NCBI RefSeq assembly: GCF_963678635.1
Contig: NW_026970655.1
Span: forward strand, 1-32,296
Reading direction: 5' to 3'
Length of the DNA: 32,296 bases
Origin: Symsagittifera roscoffensis
Lineage: Eukaryota > Xenacoelomorpha > Acoela > Convolutidae
Below are positions 20,234 to 31,099 of this stretch, in pieces. Position 1 is the first letter of the stretch. The number at the start of each line of letters is the position of its first letter. A program made the translations under genes and the position numbers. The notes under the pieces were generated by a model. It had not been told where the DNA came from, searched no databases, and was given only the letters and a program-made list of their open reading frames with translations.

Positions 20234-20681
20234 GAATTCTCAGTTTTTTGAGCAGATATAACAATTGGCTCAATCTGAAGCCACGTAGAAGTTAAATCAG
20301 GCTAGTGATACATATGCGTAACACTGTAGTAATTCGAAGATACTTAAGACAGTGCATCATTCAACTTGGGGCATGCACTCAAAGATTTTAATTTCGTCTG
20401 AAACCCTCACATAACCCTTTTCAGTCTCTCGTACCACGTTTTGAGCTGACTTATATTTCATTTTGACTTCTGACTCCACATCTTTTTCGACTATAATCTT
20501 TCATTTTTTCGTACTCAATAATCTGCTTAGTTTTTCAATTTATGCGCAAGAAAACCTGATTCATTATTAAATTATCAGCTAAAGTTATGAACGTATCAGT
20601 TTTTTTCTAAATTTACGCTTAGAGGAAAAGTTTTTTCAATCAATTTAAATCACAATTTGCGCACCAATTATTTCTGTAACA
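20234..20681. other. Spacer between minisatellite and CAP gene
   Basis: This is 448 bp of AT-rich sequence with no reading frame. It should hold the promoter of the following gene. I see TATA-like strings but nothing that stands out. Confidence 0.4.
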
Positions 20682-20698
20682 ATGATTTTAAAATCATT
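20681..20698. repeat. Perfect 18-bp palindrome over the CAP start codon
   Basis: aatgattttaaaatcatt equals its own reverse complement and contains the proposed ATG (20,682-20,684). In RNA it would fold into a short AU hairpin that includes the start codon. It may be chance in AT-rich DNA. Confidence 0.7.
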
Positions 20699-23564
20699 AC
20701 GTATGGTTTGCTTTTTTCAATTGGCTTTCGTGTTACGAACAAGTCAAAAAATGAGCAAGTTTGAAGTTATTAGTTTCAATTCTGATGAATTCGAGAAGTA
20801 AGTTTTGAACAGCTAGTGTTTCAAAAAATAAGTTATAATAGTTACAGTCCAATAGCAGAAATAGTAAAGATGTTTCGCTGGTCTAATTGTGTAAAATTGC
20901 TTTTTTTAATGAAAAATAGGTAAAAACAAAACAGGGATCGGGCTGATTCATACTAGTTTTCTAAAGCAAATTTACGCAAGTAGGATTGGCAAAAACGTTT
21001 TTTTATTATACCAATGCTAATTTTCGATTTAAAATAATTCATTCAGCCGTTTTGCAGGCGGCGAACTGATGCTTTCCTACCCGGTCATCCAATTACAAAG
21101 GTAATTTGGGAGGCGCACAAAACTTTCCGTGCGAAAGCTGACCTGCCTCCACTTTCATACGACAATGGCTTAGGTGATCCTCAAATAACTGCTTTTGTTT
21201 TTTTGTGAACTGATCAAGATAGACTAGTGGACAAAATTAAACTTAAATTCAAAATTTTACTCTCTGAAATGCTTGTTTTCAATGTCCATTTTTGGCAATT
21301 TCAATTTTCTGTCATAATTTTACATAGAGAGCATATAGTTAGAGCCACCATCTCTGAAGTTAGCATCAGCAGTATAGTTTCATTGATTCACTAATGTAAC
21401 TCTTTTTCAAAAAGGCCAATTTTCTTCATCTGCACTATGTTTGGCATCGTGGTGAACTGTTACTTGAATAAGCGGATTAAACGGTTATTCATGCGCCGTG
21501 AAATATATTCGGCGAGAAATTGGAATTAGTAAGTGTGAAAATTTTTCTAAAATCGGACATTTTTTACCTTTTGACACGAAGTACAAAACTTAGTGATGAT
21601 GAGAAAAACCGGTATTTTGAGAGCGGAATTACACTGTTGAGTCACGAAAACTAAATTTTGATAGTTTCAAAGAGGTAAGGTCTAATCATTTGCCATTGGT
21701 CTATGTAAAATTTTTGCTGAATTTCTTATAATATAAAAACCAAAAGGTCCTAAAACAGGCATTTTAGAGAGTGACAGATAAATTTGCGCTTAATTTTGTC
21801 CAATAGTAACTAATATCATTCTCATACAATTAATGAAACAATTTGTTGACACTTTTGATGTTTGTTATCGTGGTTTTTTGAAAGTTGAGTGTCGCAAAAT
21901 TTGTCTGCTTTCCGCAAAAAGAGCTCGTCTTTCTGAATAAAGTTCAACTTTTGGCTCGTGAGCAGCTGCATTTTTAAAAAATACGACTTTGAAAACTGCA
22001 CTGAAACAAAATAGCTTTCAATTTGAGTTGAAAAAGGCTGTAGAATTTATCTGTATTTGAACCACAAAAATATTCATCTGAGAGTTGTTTTTATAGTTTA
22101 TGATTTATTAACTTTCGCGGTCCGCTTGTTTCTCTTGATATGCGCTAATACTTTGCCTTCTTTACTTTTTTCTGTTTTTTTCAAACTAAAATGTACATTC
22201 TTGTAGATAATTGAATCTTAAATTTTCTTCAAAATCAAATTTCAGTTTTTGACATTTTTTAACTTGTTTATTTTTTTAGTTTTTTCTTTTGTGCAATAAA
22301 TTATGTAACTAAACAAATGTTTCGTCACTTTAAGATTGAAAAAAGAATGAAAAGTCTTGAAAACATCGTGTCATAAAAAACTCAGAATTAGTAATGTCAT
22401 GGTAGCCATTATATGAATTTTTTGCCTAGTAGAAAGCGGAAAAAAAATCATTTTTTTTTATCTTCACAAAATGATTTTGATCCTTTTAATAACCAAAGAG
22501 AATCATACTGATTGAAATTTACAGCTCTTGAAGCCGATATGGAGGCGGGGTTTCTTTTGATTGAAAATCCAGCAGTTTCATGTAACAAACATTTCGAGCA
22601 CTCAGACATTGTCGAAGTTTCTCCACATACCAAAACGCAAGGTTCGTATGACAATCTTTCAATCTAAAGCGACACTATCTTGTTCAAGCTTATTATGCAA
22701 ACACTTAACAACACTTTAATTTTGTGCGGTCATTTTTTTGAACAATTTTCTTTCCAAGGACTCAACGCGGCGGAGCTGAATGGTGAGAATTTTGAAGATG
22801 TTTCAATCGAAGACGTTCGAAAGATGTTAAATCATTGGTATGAAACCAAATCGACATACCAGTTTCCTGGAGGTAATCAACCGTTCGAATCATGCAGTAA
22901 TGCTTCAACATCCAACGATTATGGATTATTTACGCAGGTTATTCTTTTTATTGTTAAAATTTAATTTTACTTTCAAAATCACCCAGTGCGCCCGGTTTAT
23001 AACGGAAAGCGATCATTACTGTCTTACTTGCTATATGTTTTATGCAAAAGGTAGACGTAACTTTAATTAATTTTAAACAGTTTTTCTGAATAAAATCCTT
23101 GTCCATTTTGTCTTTTGGGGAGCTTAACATTTAAATCACACAATTTAGTATAATTCACTAATTTTTACGGCTAAACTTTGAAAAGGTCTAACCTGAAATA
23201 TTTTGTAAATTAAAAAGAAAATTAACCAATTTTCTGATATTAATAGTAAATTCACAGTAGCTTGAAAGAAAGTGTTTGAATTTTCTATTCTAAAACGTTT
23301 TTTTTTCCCTGAGATTCAAGCTTACCTTAGATCATGTGGGCAAACAGCACACGAATGGGCTGCGGGACATCGCCATTTATTGGATGTGCAAAAAGTCTTC
23401 TGGTGTGCTTATACGAGCCTCAAGGAAACATCAAAGAACAAGCTTTGATGGCAGACGAAAACTTTGCAGCTCTTCAAGCATCAAACGAAAATGTACAAAC
23501 TTGCAAGATGTTAGTAATGTTTCGAAGTAAACAGATACACTTTTTCCTCAAGTCAACAAGCTGA
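20682..23564 (+). CDS. CAP/SCP-superfamily (venom-allergen/PR-1-like) protein, five exons
   Basis: The exons are 20682-20797, 21058-21173, 22525-22641, 22759-22937 and 23331-23564. All introns are GT-AG (first donor GTAAGT), and the phases agree at every joint (2, 1, 1, 0), giving about 253 codons plus TGA. Residues 8-18 (MVCFFQLAFVL) could be a weak signal peptide. The CAP domain runs from about residue 56 to 215. It has AHKTFRA and LPPLSYDNGL (58-77), NGEN (124-127), a helix ending HWYETKSTYQF, then FTQIMWANSTRMGCG (174-188) and VCLYEPQGNI. These match both CAP signatures. His59 and Glu126 of the conserved cavity are present, but the His of the HFTQ motif is Leu173. CAP proteins are usually secreted and act in defence, parasitism, venom or reproduction. 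No disabling change is seen. The last exon's end is the least certain part. Confidence 0.85.
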
Positions 23565-25856
23565 AGCGTGATGAATAAGCTATATTTCTTTTCAAAATAA
23601 GTAATCGAGTATAATCAGTCTGGCTGTAATTTTTGTAATTTTAATTCTTTTTAATTCAGTCAGACCAATTTTCTAATTTTCTTAAATTTTTGCCCAAAAA
23701 AATTTATGTAGAAACCTGTTTCAAAGTACCTGTTTCCAAATTTTTTTTTTTTTCACAAAAAAATACCCTTAATGCAGAGCTGGGCATTACTAGAATCTCC
23801 AATTTCTTGGCTGACATTTTCCATCTTCATTTAGTTGATATCAGGCAAAATCTGCACGCCTGCTTTTGGTTTATGCTGAGTCTAGGATCATAAATTGAAT
23901 ATGTGCCGGCGTCGGTTTTTTCCGTGACCTATCTGTTAGCTAGTTTTTAGTTTAAAAATTTGGATTTACAGTTTGATTTGAAAAAAAAGCGTTTTTAGAA
24001 AAACTCAAACAAATCTTGGGTCCAATTTGTTTAGGAGTGAATCGATGCCAAGCAAAGATTGCACAACAAGTTGGAGGAATATACAAACACTGACTGCTAT
24101 TTTTTTTCTGACGAGCCTTTGAAAAAAAAACAGTTTTGTTTTATGAATATTTTAATTTTCGGGATTCTCCTGGATTCTGCGCAAACAGACGTTCAGTAAC
24201 AAGAATACGATCAGTTTATTGGATATTTGTTATCATTAGCTCAACAAAAAGAGTTTTTTTTTACAAATGTCAAGACACGGCAAACTTGATCAAGGTTACA
24301 ATTCTTATCAAAAACTGAAACGATTAGTGTCAATCAATAACGATAAAAAAAATTGAATAATTGTTGAAGAGTTATTCAGATGTGATGTCTCAAAGCGTAT
24401 CCTTTTCCTTGAATTTATCAAACCGGTACAGATACAATGTTGGAATGTATTTCGAAATTCTCGTTGAAGGGACTGTGTTTGCTAATACAAATTTATTCTG
24501 ATTGTGTTAGTATCTGTTGATGACATTTGAGCAAAAGAAAAATTGATACATTTTACTTGATAGAAGGTTTTTTTTTTCGTTTTTTTTTCAGGAAAAGATA
24601 AAGTTTGTTCACATTTAAATTTACTTTTTTGTTTTTGAAGTTTTTTCTAAATGCAATTCATCGCTTTAGCCAAACGAAAAGCAAACTTTACTATCGAACA
24701 GCAAAAGTGTAAATACCACGAGAAAAAAATTAGGTTCATAAGTCCTAGCAAAAACACACCAATTGATGAAATTTTTCTCAAATTGGGTTGTTTTTATCTA
24801 AATAGTGACAGTCATAATTTATTTTTGAAATTTGACGAATCAATTTGTTTTTCCATCGGAGTTTGAAAGTGGGAAATAAAAAAACACACGTAAGTTCTTT
24901 TTCTAATGTTTATTTGGATGTTTTTTTTTAGACTTTAAACTCACTTTCAGAAGCTACAACTGCTATTAGGTTTTTTGTTTTCTTTGCAGTTACTACAGCT
25001 TCTTTATCATAAAGTTAACAGGTTTTTTACTTTTTGACCTACTTGGTGTCGATGAACGAAAGCAGTCTCTTGTGTTGTTCGTGATGTTCTTATCTTAGTA
25101 GCATAACAATCCGCCGGGGATTCTTCACTTTGGTTCCTTAGTTTCGAAAGACCGTGAGTTTAGTATCCTAATTTTTCTCATAACTTATCGGGGTTGTTGA
25201 GTAGATCCTTAAAATTTAGCGCTAAGATTTTGAGGACCCCCTCGAAAAGATTTACGCAACACAGCTGTAAGATGCTTTTTCTCTGGCGGATATTAGTAAA
25301 ATAACCTTTTTTTGCCCAGAATCTAAAAAAATAATAAAATGATAGCTAAGTATACCAGTGTATATTTAATGATCACTATGTATATACATGATCGCAAATT
25401 TAAATTTCTTCGAAAAAAATTAATTTTTGACAGAACTTTTCTTAAAACAAAAATCGTTTTTTTTCTAGCTTTTGCGAGCAGTGGTTTATTTTCGTAAAAT
25501 GAATTATGTTTTGGCAAAAAGGAAGAAAACTGCTTTTCAACCTAAAAATTTACCAAGCTTGGAGAGCGGTAAAAGGGCCTGGCCGTTGTAAGATAATGAT
25601 GAAAAATACAGTTAAAAAAGAAATTGAGTTTATTACCAAATTGGCACACTAAGGATTTTGATAGCGAAAACTTAACTTTCTCAGTTTTTTCAACTAAAGC
25701 CTGATCAAAAAATAATAACAATTAACATCCAACAAATCAAAAAGTTTTAATCTCGAGGTATGAAGCAATAGCAAAATAGAGTATGCTCAAAGTTAGGCAG
25801 AACAATTTTATTTGATTGAGTTTTGCAAATAACGTGGTGAGTTTTTGCCAAACTGA
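23565..25856. other. No supported gene; AT-rich intergenic DNA
   Basis: Both strands were read. The only open stretch worth noting is 24651-24866 (+, 71 codons, Lys-rich, KANFTIEQQKCKYHEKK), followed closely by AATAAA at about 24,875. It has no recognisable domain and no clear flanking splice sites. Poly-T runs are common. Possible 3' processing of the CAP transcript lies near 23,572 (gaataagc). Confidence 0.4.
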
Positions 25857-26126
25857 AAACTGTTAAGGCTACTGATTGCTACTTATGAAATTCGGTTCAA
25901 TTACTCATTCGATTTTGACTCTTCGATGATTGAGAAAGAAGTGGAGCGTTTGATTCGTTTTTTTTTTCGACGATTTTTCAAGATATCAAAAACCATCAAG
26001 GGTCTATCTATATATCTACTTCGAGAAATAGGAGTGAGTAAGTGGTATCTGCAAGATTACTGGCTTGAAATTCAGCGGATTGACGAGGTGTTGGAAATTA
26101 CACAAAATGAAATTGGAAAAACGTAG
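25857..26126 (+). other. Unassigned open stretch (about 89 codons)
   Basis: The frame is open from 25,857 (after TGA at 25,854) to TAG at 26,124, with an ATG at 25,926. It is rich in aromatic and basic residues (RLIRFFFRRFFK) and then mixed (EIQRIDEVLEITQNEIGK). There is no domain match from memory. It could be an exon of an unknown gene, a decayed viral gene or chance. Confidence 0.2.
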
Positions 26127-26668
26127 AGTTAATTCTACGGACTTGAAAATCTTTCGTGAGACTCATTTGACTAGAACAAAAACTATCTGAAAAATGCTGA
26201 CCACCGAAATTAAATTCTAGCTGATTTTCTTTTCTAAAAAAAGATTAAAATTCTGACGTTGCCATTAAAATTAGACGACATGGAGGTCTTTTTGGCAAAA
26301 ACTATTCTTGATTGGACAATTAACTGAATGGTTCAAAAATTTTACTACTGCATGCAATATTACACCATGACGCGGGTTTTTTTTTCACAAAGTATATAAC
26401 AGTTTTCTCACCCACTGTTTAACGGTATCCTGGAAGTGTAATGACAGACTAATTGGTCACTTGATTGCACTTACTTTCTTTTTTTTGTGTTGAACTGACA
26501 GAACCAAATAACTATCAATTGTGGGAATGTTGAAGCAATGATCAGTTGTAGGGAAGGATTTCAGGATAGAAAAATACTTTGTAGTTAAAAATTTAGTCAT
26601 TACAATTTCTGATTACAACAACTTACAAGTTTTTCTACCACCAGTCTTTTTCAACTCACTTCCAAAGG

Positions 26669-27028
26669 TTGATGAAAAAAGTACAATTTGTTAACCAAAA
26701 AACTTGCACAGAAATCACTAGGAAGGCGGCGACTAATTTGTTTGAACCTCAATCAGATTACTCGAGTTTTGTGTTGAGAAATCCTAAAGCCGAATTTTAC
26801 GCCAAAAGAAAAAAGAAAATTGAATTTCTGGCAAATTACCTGGATCAAAAAATTGAGAAACTTGATGATTGGGGTTACCCGAGATTTAAGAATTTACTTT
26901 TCAGAAATCTTCAACATTGCAATAAACCTTAGCTTTATTACAACTCCGGCAACCACTGCGCCGTGAAGAAAAGCAAGGTGCTTTTTGATTGGCTGAAAGA
27001 GGAGCATCAGTATACCTATTTACAAGTG
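26669..27028 (+). other. Unassigned open stretch broken by one stop
   Basis: It starts at ATG 26,669 with 87 codons to TAG at 26,930, then the same frame stays open to TAG at about 27,026. Composition is protein-like (RKAATNLFEPQSDYSSFVL, EFLANYLDQKIEKLDDWG, then NHCAVKKSKVLFDWLKEEHQ). A strong acceptor-like tttacttttcag lies inside at 26,893-26,904. It could be part of the Polinton-like remnant downstream, or a host exon. It is not recognised. Confidence 0.28.
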
Positions 27029-27413
27029 TAGTGCTTTGAGTATGGATGACTCCAGAGAGTGATTTAATTTTGTTGTTGACCAGAATTGATCGAATCAATT
27101 GCCATAGGTCAAGTGGTGCAGCGGAGGAACAATTATGCTTTCAGAGAGGAATTGTCTGTATTACGAAGGTTTTTCCCGCTAATTGCTCAATTTAACTATT
27201 TTAAACAATATAATTATTTTCTAAAATTTAACCAGCAAACAAGGATATTATCTTCCCTGGCTAGTCTAAAAACCTAAACGCCAAACCGGAGTTCAAACGT
27301 ATCTGAGCACCAGTAAACTACCCGAAAATGTTCAGTTTTAAGTAAAATGAAACTCTGTAGAAAAAAGATTTCGTACAGAAAGTGAAAGTGTATGAACCAG
27401 TTATGTAGTCGAT

Positions 27414-27611
27414 ATGTTAGACAATGTCAATGACAAAACTAATGAGTACATAGAATTTACTCGATACGAACTTTTTTTTTGTTCAGACTTTTGCAAACAA
27501 GTTTTTCTCAATATTCATAAGAAACAGTTGATGGGGATACAAAGTCAGAGTCAGAGCGAGAGAGATAAAAATAAAGAAAATCAGAAAAGGACTGAAAAAG
27601 CCGCTGATTAG
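27414..27611 (+). other. Unassigned open stretch upstream of ATPase remnant
   Basis: This is ATG to TAG, 65 codons. The last third is strongly charged and polar (SQSQSERDKNKENQKRTEK). It lies about 200 bp before the ATPase remnant on the same strand and could be a piece of the same mobile element. No Walker A motif was found here or in the following 200 bp. Confidence 0.25.
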
Positions 27612-27820
27612 CCTGATGCGACCTTAGTTACAGATTTAGCTTATGATCAAAGTAGTATGGAAGAAAGTTCTTGTAAATTTTGTGTTACTTTTGACGGGAA
27701 GAAATCCCAAATTTGACATCCTTATGTTTTAACGAAAATCATAAGCTTTATTTCGGAAGAAGATTAACGCTCGCAGAATTCAAACAAAATTTGTAAACTT
27801 TGATGGATTTGAGTGTTTGA

Positions 27821-28060
27821 GAAAAAATTGAAAACCTTCTGCTTCTGTTTGATGGCTCCTGCGATGAAATATTCACTAATAAAAATTTTGGTGAGTTAGC
27901 AGCTGCAGGAAGACACAGGGGCTTAGATGTTAATTATGTTCATTTATATTTTATCCAACAAACCGATGGTCATGAAATATTGACCTGAAACCATCTCACA
28001 TCATTATATTCAATCCAAACAATGACTTTTAGCAATTTGATCATCGCAATAGGCAACTAA
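27821..28060 (+). pseudogene. Polinton-type packaging ATPase remnant (A32/FtsK-HerA family)
   Basis: In the family, this ATPase pumps genome DNA into the capsid. The frame is open 27,821-27,985. It reads a hydrophobic strand then Asp (NLLLLFDGSCDEIF), which fits the Walker B region, followed by the family hallmark ELAAAGRHRGLDVNYVHLYF. TGA interrupts at 27,986 and TAA at 28,058. Between them HLTSLYS resembles the conserved strand after the sensor region. In Walker B the second acidic residue is Gly instead of Asp. The Walker A P-loop that should lie upstream is not found. Only about 80 of some 200-250 expected residues remain. Confidence 0.72.
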
Positions 28061-28126
28061 ATAGACCCAAGTATTTACGAAAACGAGCAGCGTATGAAGT
28101 GACTTAAAGGGACAGCTTTAAACATA

Positions 28127-28157
28127 TGGGGAACTAAATTTTAGGTTTAGTTCCCCA
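28127..28157. repeat. 12-bp perfect stem-loop
   Basis: tggggaactaaa (28,127-28,138) and tttagttcccca (28,146-28,157) are exact reverse complements around a 7-nt loop (ttttagg). It lies just after the readable ATPase remnant. The loop resembles part of the stem, so slippage during replication may have produced it. Confidence 0.85.
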
Positions 28158-28439
28158 AGCATCAAATTGTTTCAGATTTTTTACAAACATGAAACCACCT
28201 GGACTTACAAATAAATTTGACGCAAAAAAACTTATCTACTTTGCAGCACATCGTACTGCTAAACTCAATTAAACTACGAGGTTCTCCTAGAAAAAACCAG
28301 GGACTCAATTAAAATCAATTCATTGTGAATTTTTGCTCAATGTAGTCAATGGTTATGTGCTTGTCAGTTGCCAAAAAAAACGATTTTTGAAGAAAAAATA
28401 CGCGAAAAAAAGTTTATTCAAACCAAAAGCGAGTTTTCA

Positions 28440-28664
28440 AAAGAAACGAGCTATTTACACAGAGTGAAGAAGGGTTTTATGTAATCACGCAAAAATTTAA
28501 GTTTTTTCGCAAGTTTTCGACATCATCAAAAGGGCAACAGGAGAATCTGTAGATCACAGAACAACCAAATACCGCACATAGTTTTTTTGACCACTCCATC
28601 AAACCGCAATCAGCATATTCGAACCAATCAAGACCCCTATATACAGCAAAAACAACAACAACAA

Positions 28665-28740
<76 letters not shown>

Positions 28741-28762
28741 AAAAACCTTAACAACAACAGCG

Positions 28763-28810
<48 letters not shown>

Positions 28811-29145
28811 GCAACAACAACATTAACAACAACAAAAAACAACAAAAACAACAATATGAAGGAATTGAACTGGAAACAAGTGATGGGCTTAAAGAAACAA
28901 TAACATCAGAACGTATTATGTTACCATTTCAATTCATGGACGAAACAATCTTAAGCGTGTTGAAAAGTTTTATTGAAATTACTAAGAACAAAGTGTGTCA
29001 TAACAAAAAAAAATATGAATTTTTTTTCGTTGATAAACAGTAAAGAATTTGATTTATAAAAATTTGGAGGACAAATGGACTTACTATTTCATCGATAAGC
29101 TTCACGATTTTGTCAACTCACTAAATTTGAAAAAAAAAAACGCAT
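28440..29145 (+). pseudogene. Unassigned coding remnant around a CAA microsatellite
   Basis: The first open stretch, about 28,450-28,549, reads EEGFYVITQKFKFFRKFSTS, then TAG. The same frame continues (DHSIKPQSAYSNQSRPL) into the repeat, which it would read as poly-Thr. After the repeat, a stretch read as poly-Gln leads into YEGIELETSDGLKETI and FIEITKNKVCHNKKKYEFFF (to TAA at about 29,041). A further open piece, NLEDKWTYYFIDKLHDFVNS, follows at about 29,063-29,145. It lies between ATPase and penton remnants, so another Polinton gene is likely, but I cannot name it. Confidence 0.4.
28645..28853. repeat. (CAA)n microsatellite with interruptions, about 210 bp
   Basis: This is a long run of CAA/AAC/ACA trinucleotides with single interruptions (cgac, cagc, aataaaaaccttaac). 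The long poly-Val and poly-Leu frames on the opposite strand are products of this repeat and not genes. Confidence 0.95.
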
Positions 29146-29426
29146 TATTAAATTAGCCCCGAATCAAAAGGGCAGTTCCACGCCTATTTTCAATAAAAAT
29201 TGCTAAAAACAGCTTCAAAATATTTTTGAAAATTAGCTAAAAATAGTTTGCCGACCAGAACTTTATGTTGTTTTTCTAATAGAATAGCAAAATTTGACAA
29301 TTCGTATAGAGATATAAACAACAAGGAACCAATCAACTTATAATATCATCCACACCGATAAGGAACCAATAAGTATTTGAGCCTGTACTTATCAAGTTGT
29401 TCGAAAAGGAAGGATTGAACTAAACA

Positions 29427-30300
29427 ATGTCCGACAACTTTAGAAGCCATAACGTTTCATTTACTAACACAATGGTGGGATCAGCCTCAAGGGAAATTTT
29501 CATTCACAACTCGCTAGCGAGTTTTTAAAATCTGTTCAGCGAATATATCGTTCTACAAATTGAATGGAGAGTTGCATTGACAGAGATATCTAATCCCACA
29601 CATTCTAACCATGTAACGGCTACTAAATTATTAAACTACAAAACAAACAAAGTTAAAACCTAAAAGTGATGACAGATAAAACATATCCATCTGCTGGAGA
29701 GATATGTGAAGTCACAAAAGGCGAAGAAGATGCGATCTAGAAACTATTCAACAAAATCAATGATCTTGATAATTACAGTTATAGCATCTCTCCCAATACC
29801 AAACTTCTAAATGGATGCATTTTTGAGAAGGCATTATTTGTGAGAGTCCAAGGATTTCCAGTATTTAAAGTTTAAAAGTCATGCAAGAAGGATGGTGACC
29901 ACATATTGGTTTTCAAAAATTCGGTCATATCCATAGCACTCTCACATCCCAAATTCTCCACACTGTTGTTATCTCTACTGGAACCCAAATGATCTTTACC
30001 TACTTCGAATTCGCTTATTATCAGATTTGTTCTATCAAATTGTCGAAGACACCAAAGCGCCGTTGTTAGGAGTCTTTGATACTAATCGAATTGCTGCATT
30101 GAATAAAAAAATCGCAAAATTTTTAGCAACTTGAAATGAATTTTTTTTGCGCCTGAAAAACATCCAGAGCGATGTGGAAAACTTAAGAACATAAACCGGT
30201 AGTTTTGTACCATTTGACGGAGGAGGAGGAGGAGAAGAATTTGTTTACGATTAAGGTTATGTAGGCGTACTATCATAATCAAGAGACCACGAAACTTTTA
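29427..30300 (+). pseudogene. Polinton-type minor capsid/penton protein remnant
   Basis: The family forms the vertex (penton) capsomer of Polinton-like virions. From ATG 29,427 the frame runs to TAA at 29,526, then on in the same frame to TAA at 29,661. It has the N-terminal hallmark IEWRVALTEISNPTHSNHVT after a SFTNTM/SLASF lead-in. A frame change at 29,669 gives YPSAGEICEVTKGEEDAI, TAG, then INDLDNYSYSISPNTK. Near 29,977 TQMIFTYFEFAYYQI is read. From 30,030 another frame gives YQIVEDTKAPLLGVFDTNR and, after stops, TGSFVPFDGGG at 30,195-30,225. This order of segments matches the family along nearly its whole length, so the gene was once complete and decayed by at least five lesions. Confidence 0.75.
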
Positions 30301-30579
30301 TCAGGTCATTACAGACAGTGGAGTAGCGACTTTGCGACTCCAATTGTGGTTTTTGGATGAGTAGCAATTTCAATAGCTTGGGAACTTAAAAAAGCAGCAC
30401 CAAAAAGTACTAGAAAAATTTACTTATTCAAACGTGCAATCGAATTAAAAGATATACCAAACCGAAAGATGACACCAATACAGATCTCAAAAAACACAGT
30501 CAAACACAATCAAAAATCAAATTGAAGATAAACTGACTGATTAGAAAAGAGAAGATGGCAAAACGATTAAAAAAACAAA

Positions 30580-31095
30580 AATTCTCATTCCACAGAAACG
30601 AACTCCACTGATGAGTTGCTCCAAGATTTTCACCAATGTGGGAGATGATTTCTAACTTAGTACTAACTGAAGCAACTCAAAGCTCATAGCGTTCAGTTGA
30701 AAATAGTCCTTCGCTTCTTAGAGTTGAAATTGCATTCACTCAAAAAAACTGCTCCATCTTATTCACCTGATGGTAACACGCTCGAATTGGAAGATTTAGG
30801 AGATGGAAACAATTTTATCTATCTTCAACTCGCTTGAAGAATGTAGCCCGAATCCGTCAAAAAACCGAAGTGTTCTGCAAACTCATACTACAGATGCAAC
30901 ACAAAGAAACACACCACACTTGGTCCATATTATTTATTCACTTTTTTTCCAATAGCAGAAGGTCCCTGAATGGAAAAACAAAACGTTGCTACTTTTGCAG
31001 ATAAAAGATGAATTGAGACCAATTTTCACTCGCTAATGATGCAAAACAATCATGACTTATTTCTCAAGGACTTTATTAGATAACCTGTCAACTAT
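30580..31095 (+). pseudogene. Possible Polinton-type major capsid protein N-terminal remnant
   Basis: In Polintons the double jelly-roll major capsid gene often follows the penton gene. At 30,766-30,834 the frame reads PDGNTLELEDLGDGNNFIYLQ, which resembles the early PIEF-x-GsGEDYIDL strand pair of this family. In another frame at about 30,929-30,985 FIHFFSNSRRSLNGK resembles the following LFSQVdVsLNG strand. The spacing between the two pieces is about right. The sequence is otherwise full of stops. The call relies on short motifs and on gene order, so it is tentative. Confidence 0.42.
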
Positions 31096-31099
31096 TTGT

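Noticed and set aside
21417-21534. Splice-flanked open stretch inside CAP intron 2
   Set aside because: The required phase gives a stop early (tgg tga), while joining exon 2 directly to exon 3 gives a continuous CAP domain.
22448-22654. Minus-strand ORF of 68 codons
   Set aside because: It is antisense to CAP exon 3, which has matching splice sites, phases and family motifs on the + strand.
28477-28854. Long minus-strand frames of almost pure Val or Leu
   Set aside because: They are translations of the CAA/TTG trinucleotide repeat in alternate frames and carry no gene evidence.
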